Shown here one piece after another: positions 1-9,943 of a DNA stretch of 64,000 nt. Every line of letters begins with the position of its first letter. Position 1 is the stretch's first letter. Source of the stretch: Aurelia coerulea (Eukaryota; Cnidaria; Scyphozoa; Semaeostomeae; Ulmaridae); contig CM076955.1 in assembly GCA_039566865.1 (NCBI GenBank), positions 11,423,001 through 11,487,000 on the forward strand. Reading direction: 5' to 3'. The notes below the pieces were generated by a model. The model was not told where the DNA came from and did no database searches. It saw only the letters and a list, made by a program, of their open reading frames with translations. Made by a program: the position numbers and the translations under genes.

Positions 1-289
1 CCTTCTTCTTTGTCTCCTGCTTTACTCTTTTAGCAAATAAAGTGATTTTTTCTTGTTGTATTCTAGCAGTGTCTGGTACTTCTAACTCTCCTTTAAATTT
101 TCTGGCATCTTTTGCAACAGAATAAAGCTTCTTGCTGTTTTCATGCCGGTACACAAGTTTGAGAAGGGGATCTTCTGTTTGTTCCAGGTACGAGTTTAGC
201 CCCACTGTGGTTGTTTTGAACACGAGTTCGAGCTGAGTGAGGCCCCGTCCGCCACCTTCTCTCGGTAGGCACATTCTTTCCACATCAGC
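1..289 (-). pseudogene. LINE fragment, region before the restriction-like endonuclease (partial)
   Basis: Read on the minus strand, this stretch is open from about 289 down to the window edge. It gives a peptide with the signature DVERMCLPREGGGRG followed by QLELVFKTTTVGLNSYL. I recognise this as the segment between the reverse transcriptase and the C-terminal zinc knuckle/endonuclease of R2/NeSL-like LINEs that carry a restriction-like endonuclease. The 5' side stops at an AAT/AATG simple repeat with in-frame stops, so the fragment is truncated there and continues past position 1. The C-terminal part of a similar element lies at 4,341-4,988. The clade assignment is from memory of the family, not a search. 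Confidence 0.6.
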
Positions 290-340
290 TTATTATTATC
301 ATTATCATTAAAAGAAATTAAACTGTTTTCATAAAAATAC

Positions 341-366
341 GTTTCGATTAAAAATCTTCATCAGTC
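341..366 (-). ncRNA. hammerhead ribozyme-like core of the PLE
   Basis: The minus strand reads CTGATGA, then GATT-TTT-AATC (a 4-bp stem II with a short loop), then GAAA, which is the hammerhead core layout CUGANGA / stem II / GAAA. It lies downstream of the PLE endonuclease on the same strand, where such ribozymes are known in this class. Stems I and III and the cleavage site were not confirmed by folding. Confidence 0.5.
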
Positions 367-768
367 TACAACTTTACTGGGCAGCCGAGAATTTATACAG
401 AAGAAGTTGTTTACAAACAAAAAGTACATAAAAATGTTAAATTTACAATTAAAAGCAATAACATCCTTTCCCACTTATGCCACTCTACATAATCTTTTTG
501 TCCTTTTTAAATTTGAGAAGGGATTGGAGGCGTTTTAAAGTTCTACTGATTCCTTTGAGGCTATCTTGGCAACACTGTAGTCACCCCAAGTGACCCTCCG
601 ATAGATTCGCTCGCTGCTAAAACTTTTTTTAGCAATTGCTGAATCCCGGATGGCCTGATAGGGAATTCCACCCTACCGCCACACGCATAAAAGCGCGAAG
701 TAACAAAGGGCAACCACAAAGCGGACGCCAACGCAACCTCTAGGGACCTTCAGATGCAGTGGCAGAAT

Positions 769-1095
769 CTAAGCCGTTCCCCCGCACGCAAATACGTCTA
801 ATTCCACGTCTGCAGCTCTTTCATTAAGACCCTTGGGTGTAAAAGTTTGAAGTCGATATTGCCAAAACAACTCCTTCCTACGAAGTGAAAAAACATCATC
901 CGCCCCATCTATGATTTTAATACCAACCCGAAAGCTCCCATTATGTCCGTTTTCAAAAAAATGACCGAAAAAACTTGCTTGTGGAACAGGTTTTCCTTTA
1001 TCGAGAGAGTTTTCGTCGTGTTTGCGTGCATATGTTCTGAAATAGGACTTGTAAACATTAAACCTTTGCCGAAATTTCGTCTTAGTGCTACCCAA
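769..1095 (-). pseudogene. PLE GIY-YIG endonuclease, C-terminal part
   Basis: The open frame of about 108 codons starts at the equivalent of the YIG strand (GSTKTKFRQRF) and ends shortly after KELFWQYRLQTFTPKGLNE. Visible features are the arginine-rich helix after the GST turn, HFFENGHNG, and the Glu of KELFWQ, which corresponds to the metal-binding glutamate of this nuclease fold. In Penelope-like elements this domain follows the reverse transcriptase and nicks target DNA. Everything N-terminal to the YIG strand is lost at the junction with the 1,111-1,221 palindrome, so this is a non-functional remnant. Confidence 0.7.
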
Positions 1096-1110
1096 ACAGA
1101 AATTAAAATG

Positions 1111-1213
1111 ATAAAAAACACAACTGTTTCAGGGCAGACGTTTCGATATAAAATCTTCTTCAGTGACACTGAAGAAGATTTTATATCGAAACGTCTGCCC
1201 TGAAACAGTTGTG

Positions 1214-1221
<8 letters not shown>
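1111..1221. repeat. 111-bp perfect palindrome with two hammerhead-like cores
   Basis: Positions 1,111-1,165 are the exact reverse complement of 1,167-1,221, with a single unpaired A at 1,166. Both arms contain CTGAAGA ... GAAACG with a short GAT/ATC stem between, so a hammerhead-like core is present on each strand. It is probably two inverted copies of the PLE terminal repeat, and directly abuts an ATT microsatellite. Confidence 0.9.

Positions 1222-1268
<47 letters not shown>
1219..1268. repeat. (ATT)n microsatellite, LINE-type tail
   Basis: About 16 copies of ATT follow the palindrome. The sequence after it (1,266-1,317) is repeated at 7,126-7,183. Read on the minus strand both places look like a LINE 3' untranslated end followed by an AAT tail. 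Confidence 0.85.
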
Positions 1269-1269
<1 letters not shown>

Positions 1270-1317
1270 ATATCTATTCAAAGTAGGCTAAAAAATGAAT
1301 AGCTCAATTACAGCTAA

Positions 1318-2005
1318 TTAACCCTATTCTACCCGGGCTCCTAGGGTCAGACCACTGCCCGGGGGGCATAAAATGCCCCCCTAATTATCTCCAAACTATT
1401 AGGAGTCTAATTATAGATTTTAATGCTAATTAGTCACATGGTTCGTTGCCAAGCGACCAAACAATGGGACCATGTCAGATATAAGCTTCAGTACTGAAAA
1501 CACAAAAAGAGCTAATTAATTCAGATAAAATGTATGAAAACCTCAATAAACTACTTAAAAATGAAGAGAATATGTTTATCCATCGAATTATATCAAAATT
1601 TGAAAATTTTGTCTTTCTTTATTAGAGATATGACGTCATCAATTTGCATGACGTCATGGAATCTATAATTTGCTGATGTCAGCAAATATGAATAATGTAT
1701 ATATCAAATGAAAGTACTTTGCAAGGGGAATCGTTTGGTACCAATCACAACTTCATCAAGGTTAAGACAAAGGAATTATGACTGTTTGTGTGATTTTCTT
1801 TGTGACTACTTTCCAAATATGGGTATCTACTGGTCACGTGACTAAATTTATGACAATGAAAAGTCTAAAATTTAATTGCCAATTAAAAACTAGGAAAAGT
1901 CATGGATGTTTCAGCTCATTTTTGTATTTCCTCTCTGTTTTATAATCAAAAGTTTGGTTGGGGGGGGCATTTTTTGCCCCCCCCCCCCGGGTACAATAGG
2001 GTTAA
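1318..2005. mobile_element. TTAA-flanked MITE with GC hairpin ends, copy 1
   Basis: The element begins TTAACCCTATTCTACC and ends with the inverse, GGTACAATAGGGTTAA. Just inside each end is a G-run/C-run hairpin (GGGGGGCATAAAATGCCCCCC on the left, G8-CATTTTTTG-C14 on the right). TTAA at both limits fits a TTAA target duplication, as in piggyBac- or Kolobok-type transposons. There is no coding capacity. Internal landmarks (a TGCTGATGTCAGCA-type palindrome, GGTACCAAT, TCACGTGAC) recur in the copy at 5,695-6,587. Confidence 0.75.
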
Positions 2006-2591
2006 GCATTTCCAATTCAAATTTGATGCATAGAGGTGTTTTTAGACTGTTATTTTGGAAGAAAACGACAAAAATTAATGACGTCATAACTAAAAACTGT
2101 GTTTTTCTGCCAAAAATTGATAATAATTGGCTCAAAATGCTTTTAAAGTATTGCATAACGCAATTCTATGCATTTTTAACAAAATCTGTTGGAAAAAACT
2201 TCAAAATTTGCCAAAATGACCCAAAATGGCGGCCCGAGTGACGTCATCATTTAAGAATGCTGACGTCAGCGAATTCCATTGTTATTGGCAACAATAGAAA
2301 GCTAATTGCTTGCTGATTCTTTTAAAGTACAATAGTCAACATTTGGAACTAATTCTGGGAGTAAAAATATCAATATCATTCATTTTTCCAATACCTTGCT
2401 CCAAATATGGTAGTGTCACGTGTCACGTGACACCTATTGTTCACAAATTTAATTGTCAAAATGTAGCTAATAGATAATTAGTAATTGTCAGAGAGTTTGA
2501 GGGTCATAGCTTTTGTCGTTAAAGAATGCTCTGCAAAAAACCGACAGGGGGGTGGAAAACACCCCCCCCCCCCCGGTAGGATTAGGGTTAA
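2006..2591. mobile_element. TTAA MITE, left-truncated copy 2
   Basis: The right end has the same architecture as copy 1: a G-run/C-run hairpin, GGTAGGATTAGGG and TTAA at 2,588-2,591. The left end lacks the CCCTATT inverted repeat and is fused to the TTAA of copy 1, so this copy is truncated or was split. It contains TGACGTCA palindromes and TCACGTGAC like the other copies. Confidence 0.6.
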
Positions 2592-2615
2592 ATGACAAAT
2601 CAGAGATAAAATCCA

Positions 2616-2990
2616 TCATGTTAGAAACCCAACTCGCGGGATATATACTTTGCAAAGACTACAGTTGCACTTTCCACCATTCCAACATCTAATTCGTTTT
2701 TTGAACATAGGAAGGCTGTTAGATTGTTTTATTTCTTGCGGTAAATGCTGCCACAGTTTATTTCCAAGGTAAGTAATGGACTCAACTCCATTACTGATGG
2801 GGATAGTAGGGGAAATTTCCTAGGAAAGCTTGAACCTAGCTTTTCTGGAACACTTGGAGAAAAACATGCGGAAAAGAGCAAAATTCCACAGGAAAGCTCG
2901 GTAAAATCTTCAAGGAGACACCTTCTGGGAAATTGCAGTACTCTTCTTTGGATTCTTTTCATCCTTTGAGAGGAACATGGAAGCACATTT
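2616..2990 (-). pseudogene. LINE ORF2 C-terminal fragment
   Basis: On the minus strand the frame ends with LGNKLWQHLPQEIK, FKKRIRCWNGGKCNCSLC and a stop at 2,618-2,616. This is the typical end of the reverse transcriptase ORF in LINEs like the one at 7,225-8,328, which ends KEWNGQNCTCKICN. Further 5' only a patch resembling an RVLQF helix remains, mixed with TTCCTAGGAAAGCTT-type repeat sequence. The stop-proximal segment has a close copy at about 12,457-12,520. Confidence 0.6.
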
Positions 2991-4083
2991 GCTGGTAAAG
3001 GAGGCAAGTATTTTTTCAAAGAGACATCTTCATGGCAGTTGAATCAAAATATGAATCTATCAAACATTATCAACAATATCTGCTTGAGAAACATTAAAGG
3101 TCCATAGTGCACTTAATATGAGTATAGGTGAGTCCAGTTCAAATTCTTGCAACATTCTTCTGATAACATCAGCTAGCACGTCATCTGCACTTAAAACCAA
3201 TACGAATATAGACTAGCAATAATTTTCATTAGTGAGTGCTGCGTACTGGTCGTTGGCTTCGGGCTGTGCTAAAAATTGTTGTTGGTGGAGCGTGCATGAA
3301 GAATTTGAATCTATTACCCTAACAGGGGAGTCAGAATGAGGCCGACTCTGCATAAAAGGTTGGGTCTGGGGCATAGCCCTAGAAAATTCCTTGTTAACTA
3401 CGCCCTTGAGACAGTGGAAAAATGAGGGGAAGCCGTTTTGATTTGTGAAGCTGAATCAAAACATTCTCCAACCAAACTTGAGGACACGTGCAAGGTATGC
3501 AGGTTGCAAAGGCCCCTTTGAAAATTGGAGAAAGGGAAATATCAATTTTTGGACCCTATTATGACCTATGCTATGACTTTGTCTATGTTGAAAGCTCTAT
3601 TCAGTTAGAGCTTGATGCAGTGATTTGTTTTGTTATCAGAAAGAAAAATCCTGTTCTCATACATAATGGCTGAAAGGAAGCTTGGCATAGAAAAAATATA
3701 ATACGTCGTATTGGCATTCTAAGGCCAGTCTAAATTTAGGAACAATGCCAATTCAAAAGCCGCTAAGCCGCTTCCCGCAGTGACTGGGAATAAATTGTTG
3801 AAAACAGACAGACATACAAGCATCGAGAATCGATCACGCCTAGCGAAGCCACTGTGCAGGAAATAGGTGGCTGCTTCGCAGCAATAAGTCCACTTCAAAC
3901 TCTTCTTTCAAACACTCTTATAGGAGCACATGTACGCTTATTTTGGAGATGTGGCACGACTTTATCATTCTTACCACAGTTTTATCATATTCGTTCAATC
4001 AAGGTCATGCACATACGTCTTTTATTCTTTTCAAAGCAAAAGACTGAAAATGAAAGTTTACAGGTGCTTTGGAAAGTGTCCAT
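2991..4083. other. No recognisable gene
   Basis: AT-rich sequence with only short frames lacking recognisable motifs, including a 61-codon frame at 3,488-3,673 that matches nothing I know. Probably decayed repeat sequence. Confidence 0.5.
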
Positions 4084-4237
4084 GACACAAGATGGCTAGG
4101 CCCTTTATCAAAACCTCTGGTTTTGGGTGCACTGTAAATTTTGACTTTCTGAACTTGTATGACACAATATGGCTAGGCCCTTTATCAAAACCTCTGGTTT
4201 TGGGTGCACTGTAAATTTTGCCTTTGTGAACTGGTAT
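4084..4237. repeat. 77-bp tandem duplication
   Basis: The unit starting GACACAAGATGGCTAGGCCC is immediately repeated from 4,161 with few changes. The short minus-strand frame across it is a by-product of the duplication. Confidence 0.85.
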
Positions 4238-4340
4238 TTCCGATGTTTGATGTACGATTTTCAAATGCAAGGTATGTGCATCTAAGTAGAAGATTGAAAA
4301 ATTTAGCTGTGTACTCGGAGTGTAATGATATATTATCGTT

Positions 4341-5065
4341 TTGTTCTTATTTCCATTCGAAAGGGGGTACTTTTTTCTGAGACACCCGGTAGATAAACAA
4401 GATTTTTCACCTGTGTGTAGAATGTGTGGAAAACGAGAAGAATCAATTGCGCATGTAGTGGCTGAATGTGAGAAATTGGGCCAGAACCTGTACGAGAATT
4501 GGCGGCATGTTAGAGTTGGTAAAGTAATTCACTGGGAGCTTTGCAAGAAATATGGTTTTGATTGTGCAGAGAAATGGTATGATCATATTCCAGAAGGTGT
4601 TTTAGAGAATGAAAAGTCAAAGATCTTATGGGATTTTAGAATTTAAACGGATCAGCAGTTGAATCACAACCGACCTGACATTGTAATACACGATAAAGAG
4701 AAAAATGAATGCAAAATCATTTACGTTTCATGCCCGTTTGATGGAAGGGTGATCGAAAGAGAACAGGAGAAGAGAGAAAAGTACGAAGCTCTTAGAAGAG
4801 AAGTGGCAAAACTATGGAGTGTCAGGAAAGTAGTGATAATACCAATCATCATCGGAGCTCTTGGGACACTGAGCAAAAACCTTAAGAGATATGTTGAGCA
4901 ACTTGAAACGGGACAGATGACATCTTTATTACAAAAGAATTGTGTACTTGGCACAGCGAAGATAATTAGAAGGACTCTGGACACCTAAGATTGAGGGATT
5001 CAATCCGCTGCCCAGAAAAAGCCGCCAAACATCAAAAAGGCGTGAAGAAAGGACAATAATAATAA
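4341..5065 (+). pseudogene. Restriction-like-endonuclease LINE, C-terminal end
   Basis: The frame encodes a zinc knuckle, CRMCGKREESIAHVVAEC (C-x2-C-x8-H-x4-C), then a restriction-like endonuclease core with RPDIVIHDKEKNE (the PD motif) and KIIYVSCPFD. It ends at 4,988. This is the order found at the C-terminus of R2/NeSL-like LINEs, where the domain nicks the target. A single in-frame TAA at 4,644-4,646, where related proteins have Gln, splits an otherwise open frame. The upstream reverse transcriptase is absent. An (AAT)n tail near 5,057-5,070 marks the 3' end. Confidence 0.7.
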
Positions 5066-5503
5066 TAATCAATAAATTTGCCCAGCTTTCCTAGGGATTT
5101 TGCTCTTTTTCCCAACTTTTTTTATCCCAGGAATACTAGGAAGCTAGATTCCCAGTTTTCCCAGCTTTCCTACGTATTTCCCAGCTATTTCCTCAGAAAA
5201 TTTTACCCAGCTTTCGCGAGGGGTCTGTAACGCAACGTGACATATACGGGTGACATATACGGGCCTTACATATACGGGCCCTACATATACGGGTGTGACA
5301 TATACGGTCGTGACATATACGGGCCTTTCATAGTAAACTGCAGGTCTGTAACGCAACGTGACATATGCGGACGTTACACATACGGGCCTTACATATACGG
5401 GCGTGACATATAAGGGCCTTTCATCGTAAACTGCAGATCTGTAGCAACGTGACGTATACGGGCGTGACATATACGGGCCTTACATATACGGGCGTGGCAT
5501 ATA

Positions 5504-6903
5504 ACATAGGGCTCAAATCTTTAAAAAGGTCGGTGTAAAATTCAATTACAATTTTCTTTGAAATTAATGGCTTGGAAGGAACTTAGGGTTGTTTGTTGTA
5601 AATCTGCCGTGGAAACTTATTGATATCTTGATTAGCTTCAAAATGGTGGCATTTCTTAAATTTGAGGCTATGACGTCATCAAATTTCTAAACCTTAACCC
5701 TATTCTACATGGGTAAATCAAGCACCACTTTCTCATGGGGGGGCTAAAAAGGCCCCCCCAAGATTTTCTAAGCAACCGTAGTGCCTATGGCAACGCAATT
5801 TGGTACACATGATTACCAAGCAATTATGATTCTAAAAATAGCATCATATGCTAATTGGTCACATGATCCGTTGCTAGGCAACGCAAAAACAATGGAAATT
5901 TGCTGATTTTGGCTCTCCTCCTAAAAACGTAATATTTTCAACCAAAAATAGTCTACAAATAACTTTAAAGTTATAAATATGATACATATTGAGTGTTCTT
6001 AATGAAAAGTGTCAAAAATTCTATTTTTGGAATTCTATTGTTATCACAGCTGTCAATCAAAGTCATTGTTCATACCTAAACAAATTAGTTGATGCTTTAT
6101 TGGCATTTTAAATACGTTTTTAGTAATAACAACCATATGAAATTGATCTTGAATTGTTAATTAGTCAATTTTGATCATAATACACTAATTATTTCATATG
6201 TTTATCATAAATATGACGTAATATATAAGTATGACGTCATAGATCTTAAATTTTGCTGATATCAGCAAAACACAACAATTTATATATCAAATGAAAGTAC
6301 ACTTTAAGACAAACTGATTGGTACCAATTGCATTGAAATCAGATGTGTACGAAAAAAGTTATGCATGTTTTACTGATTTTCTGAGAGACCTGTTGCCAAG
6401 TATGGGCATGTCATAGTCACGTGACCAATCATATAACAATGAACTATTGTTAATTTGATGCGATATTAAATTTGATTAAAAACCACCCAAGTTCCAGTGT
6501 TTTGTCATGCTTAGTTTAAGAGTAATTACAGGAAGTATGGTTGGGGGGGCCTTTTTTGCCCCCCCCCCCTATGTAGAATAGGGCTAAACCAGAAAAGCTA
6601 CAGATTTCTGTTTGCCACCATATTGTAGACCTTCATAAACTATCGTTTCCTTGAAGGTTATATCATTTTCCTCTATTGGCTAAGGACTTACGATGATTTA
6701 AACTTTTTCGAAATTTTCCATGAATTTTTTCAAAAATAATTAAATTGCCGACATTTTAAAAGGAACTAAGATATCAAAAAGTTTCCACGGCAGATTTACA
6801 GCAAAGTACCATAAGTCCCTTTCAAGCCATTCAATTCCAAGAAAAATATCATAGAATTTTACACCCACCTTTTCAAAGAATTGAAAGATTTGAGCCCTAT
6901 GCT
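5504..6903. mobile_element. Mutator-like foldback element M1
   Basis: Long inverted repeats start ACATAGGGCTCAAATCTTT on the left and end with the inverse of AGCATAGGGCTCAAATCTTT on the right. Similarity extends through a segment containing CTGCCGTGGAAACTT. The flanks carry an exact 10-bp duplication, GTGGCATATA (5,494-5,503 and 6,904-6,913), inside the minisatellite. Long inverted repeats plus a 9-10-bp duplication fit non-autonomous Mutator-like elements. It holds no gene. The TTAA MITE at 5,695-6,587 lies inside it. Confidence 0.75.
5695..6587. mobile_element. TTAA MITE with GC hairpin ends, copy 3
   Basis: Left end TTAACCCTATTCTACATGGG, right end TATGTAGAATAGGGCTAA (the terminal TTAA has decayed to CTAA). 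Both ends carry the G7-x-C7 hairpin (GGGGGGGCTAAAAAGGCCCCCCC and GGGGGGGCCTTTTTTGCCCCC). The interior aligns by eye with the copy at 1,318-2,005. It is nested in foldback element M1. Confidence 0.75.
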
Positions 6904-7104
6904 GTGGCATATAGGGGCCTTTCATTGTAAACTGCAGGTCTGTAACGCAACGTGACATATACGGGCGTGACATATACGGGCCTTACATATACGGGCCTTT
7001 TTAGTAAACTACAGGTCTGTAGCGTTACGTGACATATACAGGCCTTACATATATAGGGGCCTTACATATACGGGCCTTTATAGCAAATTGCAATGTTGCG
7101 TGAC

Positions 7105-7187
7105 ATTATTATTATCATTTTATTATTAAATATCTATTTAAAGTAGGCTAAAAAAAATGAATAGCTAAATTACAGCTAATTAAGGCC
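7105..7187 (-). other. LINE 3' end fragment with AAT tail
   Basis: A repeat of the 1,266-1,317 sequence (TATCTATTTAAAGTAGGC and AATTACAGCTAATTAA). On the minus strand it ends in an AAT/AATG tail. No coding sequence. A short CTGGGTGTCCCAAAAAA motif at 7,195-7,211 resembles the end of the mariner-like MITE at 12,794. Confidence 0.5.
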
Positions 7188-7221
7188 TACTACTGGGTGT
7201 CCCAAAAAATATGTACAGATT

Positions 7222-8474
7222 TGGATGGTACTTCTGGACCTTTCGAAGGCCTATGACTGCCTACCTCATGACCTTCTAATAGCTAAACTTGTAGCTTATG
7301 GATTCGGCCAATATAGCTTACTGTTAATCCATAGCTACCTTTCAAATAGAAAACAGCGCGTGAAAGTTGGATCCGAGTTTAGTGAATGGCTAGGGATCAA
7401 ATCAGGTGTTCCGCAAGGGTCAGTACTTGGACCACTTTTCTTCAATATCTTCATTAATGATCTGCTTCTCGCAGTTAAAGAATCTGAAGTTTGTAACTTT
7501 GCAGATGACACGACGATATATACGTTTGGGAAGGATATTGAAAGTGTGATATTGAACCTTGAGGAAGACCTTTTTAACACCCTTAACTGGTTCAGAGATA
7601 ATCATATGGCAGCCAACCCTGCAAAATTTCAGGTTATGTTTTTAGGGCTGAGAGAGGAACCAAAATTCATCCTCGAAATTAATGACAAAGCCATCCCCCT
7701 TACGGACAAAGTAAAATTGCTAGGAGTCACTGTTGACTCTAAGCTGAAATTTGATGACCATTCAAAAGCCCTCTGTCAGAAAGCGAACAGAAAAGTGAGT
7801 GCTTTTTCGCGCGTGGCTCCCTATCTGAACCACGAAAAGGGTAAGATCCTCTATTATACATTTATTATGTCTAATTTCAATTATTGCCCTTTGATCTGGA
7901 TGTACCATGGGAAGACATCAAACAACCAGATAGACCGTGTCCAAAAAAGAGCATTAAGAATTTTGCACAATGACTTCAATATGCCATTTGAAGTACTACT
8001 GGAAAGAACAGATGAACGAAAAGTCCACATAAAGAATTTGCAAAAATTGATGCTTCAAATCTTTAAGTGCCTTTCAGAAGAAAATCCATCAATTATGTGG
8101 ACATTCTTTGAAAGAAAACACATAAAATATGAATTACGAACAAAGAATCTGTTGCTATTACCGAAAAGAAATGCAAACACATTCGGAGTTAATTCACTTG
8201 CATTCAAAGGCGCTCTCCTATGGAACACTCTACCAGATACCAGAAAAAATTCAAACTCAACAGCGATATTTAAAAAACTGATCAAAGAATGGAATGGGCA
8301 AAATTGTACATGCAAGATCTGCAATTAAATAAGAAACTTAGGTGATTGTGAGGATCCCATATTTTTATTTCATTAATTCGTAGTATTGTAAATAGTTGGT
8401 TTGAATTAGTGTTTTTACTATGTATTATACCAAAACTGTAAATAATTTGATAATAATAACAATAATAATAATAA
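7222..8474 (+). mobile_element. 5'-truncated LINE with open reverse transcriptase C-terminal half
   Basis: The frame 7,225-8,328 (367 codons, uninterrupted) starts in reverse transcriptase motif A (LLDLSKAYDCLPHDLL). It continues with GVPQGSVLGPLFFNIFINDL, the catalytic NFADDTTIY, the KLLGV palm/thumb segment and the thumb region, and ends KEWNGQNCTCKICN. Endonuclease and N-terminal reverse transcriptase are missing, so the ATG at 7,225 is simply the first Met after the truncation. The 3' end has an (AAT)n tail at about 8,449-8,474. The long intact frame suggests a fairly recent insertion of a Jockey/CR1-group-type LINE. Clade is inferred from motif style only. Confidence 0.75.
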
Positions 8475-9004
8475 CTCCAGCAAAATGAATTTAGCTTTAA
8501 TCAATGGCTAATCACTCTCAAAATGTTCCTCGATAGTTAACTTGAACATAGATACCTCGTTTGTTGGTATTGGTGCTTTGAGAGCAGAAATATCAATCTT
8601 GAAAGCTCAAACTTGCATCCACGTGCAAACCAGAGCTTTGGCCTTTTGGCATAAGCAAGTTCCTGAAGCACATTGAAATCAAGAACTAAAATTAATGAAA
8701 AATTAAGAAACTTCCCAATGGGTGACTAGGGGTGACTTCTGGACAACAGAATAACACAAGATCTAACATTGCTCAAATTTGTTCAAGGCTATCATTGATT
8801 TATACGCTGTGCCTTAAGAAATTGCTAGGCCAAAAGGCTAAAGCTCTGGTCTGCAGGAAGAGGCAAATTTGAGCTTTCAAGATTGATATTTCTGCTCTGA
8901 AAGCACCAATACCAACAAACGAGTTATCTATGCTCAAGTTAACTATCGAGGAACATTTTGACAGTGATTAGCCATTGATTGAAGGTAAATTCGCTGCGCT
9001 AGAG
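8473..9004. mobile_element. Foldback MITE
   Basis: Arms of about 155 bp (8,505-8,650 and 8,828-8,985) are near-perfect inverted repeats containing CAATCTTGAAAGCTCAAA and GTTCCTCGATAGTTAACTT. Outer ends ACTCCAGC... and ...CTAGAGT also pair. No coding capacity and no clear target duplication seen. Confidence 0.65.
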
Positions 9005-9014
9005 TCAACCATGC

Positions 9015-9200
9015 AGGGTGAGTGGTCGAGCGGCTTAATCAGTTACCGTCAGAAGACTGAAGTTAAGCTCGGTCGAGTGAGGTCAAACTCCGGATAGGTG
9101 ACCTCAGAGGCTTCACTTCGCAACTCACCTTCGGAAGGGACGTTAAACTAGGGGTCCCGTGCCTGGATGCGGCATGCACAGTGGGCTTAAATTAGCTTTA
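9015..9200 (+). mobile_element. tRNA-derived SINE-like element
   Basis: GTGAGTGGTCGAGCGGCTTA resembles the A box and D arm of a class II (Leu/Ser-like) tRNA. GGTCAAACTCC about 60 bases later resembles a B box. After it comes CGGAAGGGACGTTAAACTAG and GGTCCCGTGC, a tail type I associate with invertebrate SINEs. There is no tRNA-like acceptor stem, so it is not called as a tRNA gene. Confidence 0.45.
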
Positions 9201-9317
9201 AGTAGCTAGATATACTTCTTGCGCACTCAAAATAAATTAACTTGATGTATTAATCAACAAATATTTTCTTCGTAAGACGTTGTATGAGAGTCTTGCAAAC
9301 TGATGAAATCTTTAACA

Positions 9318-9610
9318 AAGCCCCTTCAGCATGTTACCCTTGCCAAAGTTGCAGGTACACGTGGTATTATCAGGGGAGAATGAGATAGTTTTGTCATGAT
9401 GCAGCGCGTTGACCTTGTTGAAAGAAATCTCTTTAAACGACGCAGAGAAGCATGCGTTTTTACTGTCTCTCGAACATTTTCTCTGCGCAGGACAAGTTAT
9501 GACCAGGCATCCCAGGGGAGAAAACACTATTTCCGAATTGTTTCATTCTCCCCTGATAATACCACATGTACCTGTAACTTTGGCAAGGCTAAAATGCTGA
9601 TGGGGCTTGG
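9318..9610. mobile_element. Small foldback element
   Basis: Inverted arms: left GGTATTATCAGGGGAGAATG near 9,361-9,381, right CATTCTCCCCTGATAATACC near 9,543-9,562. Similarity extends to GCCCC...AGCAT ends. Short frames on both strands are by-products of the palindrome. Confidence 0.65.
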
Positions 9611-9943
9611 TTAAATGTTTCCTCAATTTCAGTTCAGTTCAGTTCAGTTCAGTTTTCATATTTTAAATACTCCACATACAATTTATCATAACAAAACTAA
9701 TTAATACAAACAATTAACTAAACTACAATAATAACAATAATGCACCTAAAAATATTACAACAAACCAATACCGAACAAAGAACAAGATAAATTGCATGGG
9801 GGGAATTACTTAAAGGATGAGCTCTCTCAGTATTTTGTAATTTGTAAGACTCCCATACAAAATCTTACAAAGAAAATCTTTTTTAAATAATGCATCAAAT
9901 GACCGATTTCGATGGGGAAAAGTTTATGATCTAAGTCAGATTT

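Larger units (their letters stand above)
290..1221 (-). mobile_element. 5'-truncated Penelope-like element (PLE)
   Basis: Reading along the minus strand, the order is an inverted-repeat hairpin (1,221-1,111), the C-terminal part of a GIY-YIG endonuclease frame (about 1,095-769), an untranslated stretch, a hammerhead-like core (366-341), then an AAT-rich tail near 330-290. An endonuclease C-terminus together with hammerhead motifs in the terminal repeats is typical of Penelope-like elements. The reverse transcriptase is missing. The palindrome at the 5' side suggests joined inverted terminal repeats. Confidence 0.65.
5225..7110. repeat. CGTATATG minisatellite, split by a foldback insertion
   Basis: Degenerate units of the form GTGACATATACGGGC run from 5,225 to 5,503 and resume at 6,904-7,110, with interspersed AACTGCAGGTCTGTAACGC segments. 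The gap is exactly the foldback element at 5,504-6,903. A related array in the opposite orientation is at 22,857-23,010. A TTCCTAGG-rich sequence adjoins both arrays (5,086-5,215 and 23,010-23,125). The long frames with YVRPVYVTPVYV-like repeats come from the DNA repeat and are not taken as genes. Confidence 0.8.

Noticed and set aside
5144..5470. Minus-strand frame with YVRPVYVTPVYV-like repeats (also 6,740-6,973 minus and 22,833-23,117 plus)
   Set aside because: The peptide repeats follow directly from the CGTATATG minisatellite, in opposite orientations at the two loci, and the frame breaks wherever a unit changes length.
9015..9100. A Leu/Ser-type tRNA gene
   Set aside because: A- and B-box-like stretches are present, but no acceptor stem or consistent cloverleaf could be drawn; a SINE fits better.
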